Assembly: GCA_003833135.1 (NCBI GenBank)
Contig: QZLH01000437.1
Span: 62,927 to 90,327, forward strand
Length of the DNA stretch: 27,401 nucleotides
From: Oehlia diaphana
Lineage: Eukaryota > Glomeromycota > Glomeromycetes > Glomerales > Glomeraceae
Direction: 5' to 3'
In this document: in pieces, positions 19,152 to 27,401 of the stretch
Numbering within the stretch: position 1 is the stretch's first letter
Layout of the letters: the number at the start of each line of letters is the position of its first letter
Notes under the pieces: model-generated
The model's database searches: none
The model's input: only the letters and a program-made list of their open reading frames with translations
What the model was told of the DNA's origin: nothing
Translations under genes and position numbers: made by a program

Positions 19152-22100
19152 ATGGCGTATGACTTTGGAAATAACTTTTATAGCAACGGCGAATCCTCAA
19201 GTTCTTCAAACTCAAGTTTCCTTGACACGTTTTCAGGCGATAATAGGAACTTTGAATTTTCTACTGACATTAATTTACGCGAGTTACAAAGTATTGTAGG
19301 CTCTGAGGTTTCGCTTCCTGACTTGGAAAATTTGTGGAACGCTTCTAGTGGTAACCTAGAAAAGGCAATAAATAGTTATTTTGATAATAATATGAACAAA
19401 GAAAATTTGGACATGAATACTCCAACAGCTCCACGACGAAATGTAAAATCTACCAATTACCACTCTCCTGAAATTGAAGTTTCTCGTAAAAAGGCACGAA
19501 AGCACATAGCACGTGACTGGGAACGAAAGTACCTTGGGAGCATCGTGGTTTCTGGTCAGTCAACTATTATGGGTGAAAATGTTATAAATTTTAAGGAAAA
19601 GATTACCTTTGAAAGTCAAGTATATTATCAAAAACCGATTAGAGGAAGGAAACGTTCAAAACTTCAATCATGTTGGCAACATACTGTGTTGAAGTTCAAA
19701 TCTACGGATGGGACACAACTTGGAATAATTAATGATAGTAAGATTTCTTTTATGGTTTCTAATTTGATCGATGCTGGAGTATGCGAATTTGAAGGTCAAA
19801 TATTACTTGTTGGTAATGATAATTGTGGTGAAAAGATTGAATATAATGATGAAATGTACATTGAGATGAAGATTTATATTTTGGTATATATAATTTATTA
19901 TTGATATATCATTTTAGAGAATTAATCTTTTAAATTTTTGTCTACTTCGCTCTTTTTTACCATATATTGTGGTTGTAGCATGCTGCATTTTCGCGTGAGC
20001 CAATTTTTACAATTTCGAGAGAAAATAATAAGCATATCTCATCTGGTCCTGGGTCAGTTGCAGACCATAAGGCTAATGATCGTAAAATTGCTTTATTATC
20101 GGCGTTTGAACAATGTGTTATGAAAGCTAAACAATCTAGCGTGTTAACACAGGAGCATAAATTAGCTGGTACTTTAGATGCCGAAAAAATTGAAGAGCAT
20201 TTCCAAAATGAAGAGTGGACAGGTTTTAAATCAGCCTCAAGTATCCAACAATCTCTTTTCCCTTCTAATAACGAAGAAGGTCCGAGTATCAACGATCAAC
20301 AATTGAACGCGTTATATGAAAAAGCACAAATGGCAGACATGAACATTCCTGAGGCTGAACCACCAGCACACACTTTTCTTTATAGTTTAAGACGATATCA
20401 AAAGCAAGCTCTTCATTGGATGCTTTCGAAAGAAATGCTTGATCCAGATCAGTTAACGCCAACATCCTTACATCCTTTGTGGGAGGAATATGAATTTCCT
20501 GTCCAAATAAATCATGAGACGGGTGAAATAATTGACGATGGTTTTTCAAATAAATTATTTTATTTCAATCCTTATACAGGTATTTTTTTTTGTGCTTATG
20601 GCGATAAATACCAAATTAAGGTTAATTGAATTATTTTAATTTTATAGGCGAACTTTCTCTTGATTTTCAGAAGGTTGATCAATGTAGGGGAGGAATTTTA
20701 GCAGATGGTATGTTAATTTATTACTTATCTTGATTTTACAATGTTTTTAATCTTACAATATATCCTCGTTCGGTTACAATTAGAAATGGGTTTAGGCAAA
20801 ACTATTGAAATATTAAGTCTTATTCATTCCGTTAAATATCCCACAATCGACCCAAATCAAGTTGATGTTGACTTGAATCAAGTTGATGTCGTTGACTTGA
20901 CCGAGGATGTTAAACCTTCAACAATCCGTCCTGTTTCTTTATCTACGTATGAAGCATATCCGGCAATAAAGACAACACTCATAGTCTGTCCAATGAGCTT
21001 ACTTTCACAGTGGCGCGATGAAGTATATAATGTTTCCGCACAGGACACCATGACCGTAGAAGTGTATTATGGCAAGAAGAGAAATTGGGATTTAAAAGCG
21101 ATTCGAGCTCGTAGAGCAGATTTACCGGATGTTCTCGTTACGACTTACGGTGTTTTGATGTCAGAGTTCTCTGATGAAGAAAATAAACCGACTACTTCAC
21201 CATTATTTAATGGTAAGTATACTGAGCTAAAGAAATCATATTTGTGTTTTGTATATGAATTCTTTCTCACGTGTGTAATGATCTGTATAGTTGAGTTTCT
21301 TAGAGTCGTCTTAGATGAAGCACATGTAATTAAGAGCAGAAGCACAAAGACAGCTAAGGCTTGTTATTCTTTGAGAGCAGAAAGAAGATGGGCATTAACT
21401 GGTTAGTTAAAGTAACAATAAAATATATTAATAAGAATGCATAAAGTTATATTCAAAATTCTTTATTTAATTACTATCAGGTACGCCTATTCAAAATCGT
21501 CTTGAAGATATCTTTTCCCTAGTTCATTTTCTTCGTCATGAACCGTGGAGCAATTTTCAATTTTGGAAAAAGTTTATTCAAAACCCGTAAGTAATTATAT
21601 TATTTATAAGTAAATTATATAAAATTATAGTAATTTTTTAAAATTATTATCTCAGATTTGATAAGAAAGATCTTCGCGCTTTGGGAGTGGTTCAAGGTGT
21701 TTTGGAACCTTTAGTTTTACGCCGTACAAAGAACATGAGAGACATTAATGGCCAACCAATCATCGATTTGCCTAGTAAAGAGGTTGAAATAGAATACCTT
21801 GAATTCTCTCCAGAAGAACAAGATATCTATGATTCGATTTATACTCACTCCAAGACCAAATTTAATTACTACGTTAAATCTGGTAGTATTTTAAGTCACT
21901 ACGCTCACATTTTTCAATTGTTAGTTAGGTAAGATGAAACAGAATTTAATAAAACTTAAATTTATACATACAATTTTTTTTTTTTAAAAAAAAATATTTT
22001 TTTTTTCTTACAGGTTACGTCAAGTCTGCGATCATCCGATCCTTGCGATTTCTAAACACACAAGTAATTCGTATTCTCTATTTTCGAAAAAAAAAAAAAA

Positions 22101-23589
22101 ATTTATTGTCATTAACATAAACTTATTTTTCAGTTATTAACGAGGATGATGAAGAAGGTGTAAATGAATCAGCTTTTGACGAAGAGGGCAATCTTAATAT
22201 AGATCATTTGATCGAGAGATTTATGACAAATTATGGCGAACGTGGCAATTCTGCAAATTACCAGATTGAAATGCTAGAAAAATTAAAATATGGAGAGGAT
22301 TTTTCCAATAGGGAATGTCCGATTTGTTATGATAATTTGGTAAATGGTGTTTTAATGCCGTGTATGCATTCCGCATGTCGACAATGTATTATGGAATATT
22401 TTCAGGTTGGTTAATTTTATTTGCATGACGATAAAGCAAATGCAGTCATTAATTTCATTGTATTTAATAGAATCAAGAACTCCTAGGAAAATCGGGCCAA
22501 TGTCCTGTATGTCGTCGCGGACCAATTACTGAAAATGATTTATTGGACATTAATAAAAAAAATGATGAGAAAGCGGCCTCATCCAATACAAATGATGAAA
22601 ATAACGATATGTCGACGTTTGATGACAGTGATGCAAATCTAAAACTCTCAGCCAAATTAGGCGCTCTTCTACGTAGACTAAATAATTTACGACAGGATAA
22701 CAAAATGACAGAGAAATGTGTTATTTTTTCACAATTGTAAATATGATTTATTAGTAGCAATATATTTATCTATATTTATACAATTTTCTTATGAATTTTA
22801 AATAATATTTTATTATAGTACATCAATGCTGGATTTGATTGGCGACGTTCTTACAAAAGAGAATTTTTCTTTTGTTAGATTGGATGGCACTCAGCAACAA
22901 ACTGACAGAGAACGCGTTCTTAAAGACTTTAAAAAGCCTGGAATTGATATAATATTAATATCTTTGCGTGCTGGTAAGAACTTTATCATATATAAAACAT
23001 GATAGTAGCAAGGAGCATAAAATTTACTTCGTTAAATGAATTTAACAGGTGGTGTTGGATTGAATCTTACTGCTGCAAGTAGAGCATTCTTGATGGTAAG
23101 AATTAGTATTCAAGTTAAATATTTGATTGTAAAATAAATATTATAGATGTTAATTACTTAAAAAAATTTATATATACACATCTATTTAATATATCTAGGA
23201 TCCTTGGTGGAACTCTAGCATTGAAGATCAAGTAATTAATTATTTAACTTTATTTTATTTGTTCTTTCATTATTCAAAATTTTTTAATAATCTTTTTTTA
23301 TTATGAAATTAATTTATCAGGCAGTAGATCGTGTTCATGTAGGTCAAAACTACATTATCATTTGCATTTTTATTCCGTTTTAATGGCAATTATTAATATT
23401 ACGTTTTTGTTTTAGCGCATTGGCCAAAAACGTGAAGTAAGAGTTACCCGGTTCATTATCAAGAATTCTATTGAAGAAAAAATGCTTTCGATTCAGAAAC
23501 GTAAGAATGCGATTGCTTGTGGTCTAGGAATGTCCAAGGATGAATTGAAAGCTCATCGAATAGAAGATTTGCGAGAATTATTTTCTTAA
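19152..23589 (+). CDS. RAD5: RAD5-like HIRAN-SNF2-RING DNA translocase / ubiquitin ligase
   Basis: Fifteen exons: 19152-19883, 19979-20579, 20648-20707, 20784-21212, 21291-21401, 21481-21586, 21656-21928, 22014-22063, 22134-22405, 22471-22736, 22819-22973, 23049-23095, 23199-23231, 23321-23338, 23416-23589. The product is 1108 aa. In order: a UBA-like N-terminal helix bundle (about 42-80), a HIRAN domain (about 127-240, from KYLGSIVVSGQSTIMG) that binds 3' DNA ends, the SNF2 N-lobe with Walker A DEMGLGKT (467-471) and DEAH (616-619), a C3HC4 RING (CPIC at 849, CMHSACRQC, CPVC at 889), and the helicase C lobe with RLDGTQQQTDRERVL, LISLRAGGVGLNLTAAS and AVDRVHRIGQKR. The RING sits inside the helicase, as in yeast Rad5 and human HLTF/SHPRH. 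It would polyubiquitinate PCNA and reverse stalled forks in error-free damage tolerance. Exons 13 and 14 are only 33 and 18 nt. All expected motif residues are present. Confidence 0.95.
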
Positions 23590-24749
23590 ATTCGTTTATT
23601 CATTTATTTTACTATTAATGCTTTATAATTATAATTAATAACATTAAAGAAATATATAATGTAAATAATGTTATTAATTTTACTATAATGATAATATATT
23701 ATTAGAAACTATAGTTTCCACAATTATAATTAATTTTTAGATGTAAATGTCAAAAAAAGTAGTGATAAATATTAAGATTAAAATAGAATTGCTTTTACCT
23801 GATACTGAAATTATACAGTTGAAATGTTCATATATTAAATAAACTCATGTAAATTACCTACTCAAATATTTTTTAAAATTGTTACCCAAAATATTCTTTT
23901 TCGTTACATAAATGATCTCTGAAGTTAATTAACGCGTAAAGTAACGATTCTGATTTCTGATAGGAAGAGATAGAACTAGGAAACGGAAACCGTTATGTAT
24001 TTGATTTACAATAATGTCGAAAAATCATTTCATGTTTAGTAAAGAAAGAAAAAGGAAATAATGATCTCTGTCACATCAAATGGAACTTCTGTATTAGCTG
24101 GTTCTCCATGGTATCATTTTCCGAAAAATAACTAGTAATTTCTCATACAAGACCCTGCCTTTTATAGCACTTGTAATTTTCGCAGGACCGGGTAATTACG
24201 CACTACATTTCGTCATTCCGTTAATCTCCTGCAAATCAATAAAAATGATAAAGGATTAGCGTACGCATCCCAAATCCCATATGCGAAATAGTGATTGTTG
24301 GAAGAAATATCCATACCAGAATATTGTTTTGTTAGTATGATAGTAGCGTGCCTGCATAAAAAATTAATATAATATATGCGATTCGCATGTTGCATTGCAC
24401 AGCCTATTCTTCGGCAAGAATTTCTCCGATATCGACTACTGCGCATGATGATCATTTATTCCAAGATTCTCGAAAACCATTATATTCATTGAATGTACAG
24501 TTTTGTGTGAATGATATAAATGTATTAAAAAAACTAATACTTTTAAATTCATTGCAATTATTGAAAATACTACTAATTATGCTCCAATGTGTCAATATTT
24601 TAGCAAGAGTAATGAATTTTATGATTTAATTTTAATATAGAGGTAAGATTGCTTATTAGTTTTGCTAAATTTTACACAGCGGAAAAAAAGGATCACTAGC
24701 AAGAACCTCACCTTTTTACTGTATATGTTTTATAGTGTTTTTGCTGTCT
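23590..24749. other. Intergenic DNA between RAD5 and the MULE relic
   Basis: AT-rich at first (23590-23940), then a more mixed-composition stretch (about 23940-24480). Short opposing frames there (24213-24455 minus, 24387-24629 plus) have no recognised similarity. A TATAAAAGG-like word lies on the minus strand near 24160. It is most likely a decayed repeat or gene fragment; no gene is called. Confidence 0.45.
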
Positions 24750-27113
24750 ATGAAGTGCGTGCTGATGCAATTACAGCACAAATATTCAGAAAAATATATT
24801 TATATATGTAATATTTAAGGTTGCTTGTCTAAACCTCTTCAAAATCCTACGATTAGTTTTATCAAAATTTTACTATAGATTTATTATAGTTTTGGCAGAG
24901 TTTTGGCAGTTTCAGCATTTATAATAAGTTTTGGCAGTTTTACCTTTCTCCAGAGTTTTGCCAATTTTTTGATATAACTTTAATATAGTTTCGGCAGAAT
25001 TTCGCTTTTCGGCAAAACGCCATCTTGCCTAAACCCCTAGGTTTCGGCAAGCAACTTTAGTAATATTTACAATTTAGTTCAAATACTTCAACATCAAAAT
25101 CAGACTGCAAGTGATACCAGTTCAATGTATCTTGCACTTATGAATCAACAACAAGAAAATCCAACCTTTTATGTTAATGCACATTTTAAAGGTCATGATA
25201 TAATCTTGTTGGACTTTATTAGATGAGCCCAAATCAACAAGAACTATATATGGACTCATTTTCATAATGTTATTTTACTTGATACAACAGCAAAAACTAA
25301 CCATTATTCTATAATTTTGTGTGTTGTAATATTGGTAGATAATTACAATCATTCCCATCTTGCTGCAACTGCCATAGTTTCAGATGAAATAAAAGATACT
25401 TTTTTATAGTTATTTGCAAGTATTTCTAAAGTAACAGGAGGATTAATATCATCATTACTTTATACTGATGCAGATCTTGCAATGATTGCAGCAGTAAGAA
25501 ACTCTTGGTTAGCAACAAAACATCCCACTTTTCACCATAATATTTACTTAGAAAATGCTTTTCCAAGTTTTTTCTAATATGAAATAAACAAAAATGAAGA
25601 AATTTATTGCAATTTTTTGTTCTATACATAATAGTCAGATTGAATCAATTTTTAAAGAGAGATGAACTACATATGCTAACTTTATCTTTACAGAGAAGTT
25701 TGGGTGTTATGCTTTACCCATTGTACATTTAATACTGGAATTCAAAATATACAACATGTGGAGTTATACAATAGTATTATCAAAAATAATGTTAGTAAAT
25801 CATCATCCTTTATAGAATTTGAATGTATAATTGAAAGGTTATTAGAAAAAAAGAGCCAGTATATTAGATTGAATAAAACTATTGGTAAACTTTCTAAAAG
25901 TCAAGAAGAAGATTACCATAATCATTATTTTAAAAAAGTTGATATATTATATCAGCAATTCTTAACACTAGCAGTCCTTAAGCTTCAAAGACATGAAATA
26001 AATCACAGTATGCATTACTAATTTTATATAATTAACTTGGAAAATGAACTTCAAAAATAAGATTTATCTTACTATTATTTTTACTATAATATACAAATTT
26101 AATTATTTTATTTTTTATAATAAACTGCTAAATCATAAGCATGTTTTCTGAAACATGTTTGATATATTTGTGATATGTTATAGAACTTATGCAATTAATT
26201 GCAAATTTGAATCTAACCAGAATAAATGAACTTCGGCATGTTTCTTTCATCAACAAAAAAGCAAGCATTTTATTATACTTTATGATAATATTATGTATTT
26301 ATGCACATACTTGATATTAATAAGTTATGGTCTTATATATCACCATTTTTTTGCAATAATGCTTGTTTCTTTAATTTCTAAATTTCATATTGGGCTTATG
26401 CTGCAATACTAGTATACAAATGCAAAAGTTATGAAGATGAATTTGATATTTTAACACATATCAGCAATCTTAGTAATATCAGACAATGAATTTGGTACAA
26501 TAGAATATATAATTGAAGTGAATCTTTTCCACTTAAAGAACATTTGTGGATATCATGTTTTTACTAAGAAGGTTTGTCAAGAAATGACATAAAAACAGCA
26601 ATGAGAAAAAACTTTTGGAATAATGAAGAAAACACTTGATTTAGCAATTAAAATAGGTAGAATAGAAGAACTTTATAAATTTCATAAAAATCTTGCTAAG
26701 GAATTGGAATTTAAAATGGTTCAAATTATATAAGATGATCATAATACAAAATTTACTCAAATTATTAGCAATTCTATTAAAATTATAACAAAAGGCCAAA
26801 AATCTAATAATATAAATGGGAATAAAGGTAAAAGAAAGTAAATATATAAATCTACCAATAATAAAAAAAATAATGTTGCTGAAGAATTATCACATAAAAA
26901 GCTTTAAAAAGCACTTAATACAGATATATACTAGTCTTTAATATTTATTTTGTAAATTCACATTCTATTAACTTTTTTTTATTTAGTGGAATAGTAAATG
27001 AGAAATTAAATGTAAATATAGATAGTAAAAGTAATAAAAGCAAGTCAAGATAATGTAGGACTTATAATCAAATAGGCATAATATACAAACCTACTCAAAC
27101 GAAAAAAATTTAA
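24750..27113 (+). pseudogene. Degenerate MULE-type transposase (FAR1/MULE family)
   Basis: Fragments of one transposase lie in order on the plus strand, broken by stops and frameshifts. They run from NIYNLVQ...NQTASDTSSMYLALMNQQQ (about 25060-25170) through the catalytic-domain pieces VILLDTTAKTNHYS, LAATAIVSDEIKDTF and LYTDADLAMIAAVRNSW (25267-25510). An inverted segment follows (about 25524-25599), then FCSIHNSQIESIFKER, the uninterrupted piece TGIQNIQHVELYNSIIKNNV...YIRLNKTIGKLSKSQEEDYH (25704-26021), NELRHVSFINKKAS, a C-terminal piece IMKKTLDLAIKIGRIEELY (26623-26700), and a broken CCHC zinc-knuckle remnant (CRTYNQIG, 27054-27077) ending 27113. MULE transposases cut and paste DNA using a DDE RNase H-like domain. 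Outer ends and terminal inverted repeats were not identified, so limits are approximate. It has no coding capacity now. Confidence 0.85.
24816..25059. mobile_element. hAT-like MITE nested in the MULE relic
   Basis: A 244-bp element flanked by a perfect 8-bp direct repeat GTAATATT (24808-24815 and 25060-25067). Its ends are imperfect terminal inverted repeats: left TAAGGTTGCTTGTCTAAACC, right end (reverse complement) TAAAGTTGCTTGCCGAAACC. Both start with YARNG, the hAT superfamily consensus, and 8 bp is the hAT target-duplication length. The interior holds three copies of AGTTTTGGCAG (24888, 24899, 24927) and an inner hairpin next to the right end (TTGCCTAAACC with GGTTTCGGCAA). There is no coding capacity, so it would depend on a hAT transposase elsewhere. 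Removing it with one target copy joins the MULE flanks in one frame. Confidence 0.75.
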
Positions 27114-27290
27114 ATTTTTAAAGTCTACAGTTTATTATAATTTATAATTCTTAGTCTTATTTGTAAACTTTAATTGATGATCCAGATAAGATCAGCACCA
27201 TGTGACTATATACGTAATAATAAAATTTGGGGATAATTATCACTATGATATTCAAAGCTTTTCTGAATCTGACGTGAGTGACCAATATTC
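27114..27290. other. AT-rich spacer after the MULE relic
   Basis: No feature recognised. It probably contains the unidentified 3' end of the MULE element. Confidence 0.3.
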
Positions 27291-27401
27291 ATGCCAAAAC
27301 ACCGTTCAATTACAGTTAGTCTAGTTGATTTTGGTTCAATAATTGAAGAATTTCACTATGGGCCATATTCTCGTTATTGGTGGAAAATAACAACAGACAA
27401 A
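27291..27401 (+). CDS. Partial open frame at the right edge, unrecognised
   Basis: ATG at 27291 opens a frame of 37 codons that runs off the window (MPKHRSITVSLVDFGSIIEE, then an aromatic-rich stretch containing YSRYWWK). The residue mix is more protein-like than the surrounding AT-rich DNA. No family is recognised. It may be the start of a gene, a 5' exon, or part of another transposable element. There is no splice or promoter evidence. Confidence 0.25.
   Translation, partial: MPKHRSITVSLVDFGSIIEEFHYGPYSRYWWKITTDK

Noticed and set aside
25426..25629. Minus-strand gene of 67 codons
   Set aside because: Its only meaningful part is the inverted transposase segment; the rest is antisense to the MULE relic.
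1..27401. tRNA, rRNA, CRISPR or prokaryotic operon features
   Set aside because: No B-box-like GGTTCGAATCC or its complement, no rRNA-like blocks and no spaced repeats. Genes are spliced and eukaryotic.

Overview
The window looks like nuclear DNA of an early-diverging, AT-rich, intron-dense filamentous fungus. A Glomeromycotina (arbuscular mycorrhizal, Rhizophagus-like) genome fits best. The reasons are: many short GT-AG introns (mostly 60-110 nt), long A/T homopolymers in the intergenic DNA, eukaryotic housekeeping genes of fungal type, and a decayed MULE-type transposase of a kind I associate with those genomes. The genus is inference; 'AT-rich fungus' is well supported. All exon models below were built by hand from reading frame, GT/AG sites and family resemblance. 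There are no transcripts or database searches behind them.

Layout. 1-1817: repeat-rich intergenic DNA with a ~120 bp direct repeat 664 bp apart. 1818-3969 (+): PWP1 WD40 ribosome-biogenesis protein, 9 exons. 3970-7667: a long low-complexity gap, including one ambiguous base inside an A/T palindrome. 7668-8636 (-): intronless F-box protein. 9279-9849 (+): mitochondrial ribosomal protein uS12m. 9985-12600 (+): Leu/Phe/Val-type amino-acid dehydrogenase, 16 exons, several of them tiny. 12822-13358 (+): DUF202 three-pass membrane protein. 13469-14105 (-): CCDC28/DUF4061-like coiled-coil protein. 14512-15596 (+): TDG/MUG-type DNA glycosylase. 15805-17660 (-): CNH-domain protein. 19152-23589 (+): RAD5-type HIRAN-SNF2-RING translocase/E3 ligase, 15 exons. 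24750-27113: degenerate MULE transposase with a nested hAT-like MITE. 27291-end: a partial open frame.

Functional themes. PWP1 and uS12m serve cytosolic and mitochondrial ribosome production, and the same 10-mer containing CACGTG lies upstream of both. The TDG-like glycosylase (base excision repair) and RAD5 (error-free damage tolerance) are both genome-maintenance genes. The dehydrogenase would link branched-chain or aromatic amino acids to nitrogen metabolism. Eukaryotic neighbours are not expected to form operons.

Most interesting signals: (1) the DUF202 gene keeps its conserved frame only if a 2-nucleotide exon (AG, 12966-12967) is spliced in between two normal-sized introns; (2) the 219-nt last intron of the dehydrogenase holds three adjacent perfect inverted repeats plus loop-to-loop complementarity, so it is a candidate intronic structured RNA or miniature element; (3) a hAT-like MITE with a perfect 8-bp target duplication sits inside a MULE relic that also carries a ~75 bp internal inversion and several stops at expected tryptophan codons.
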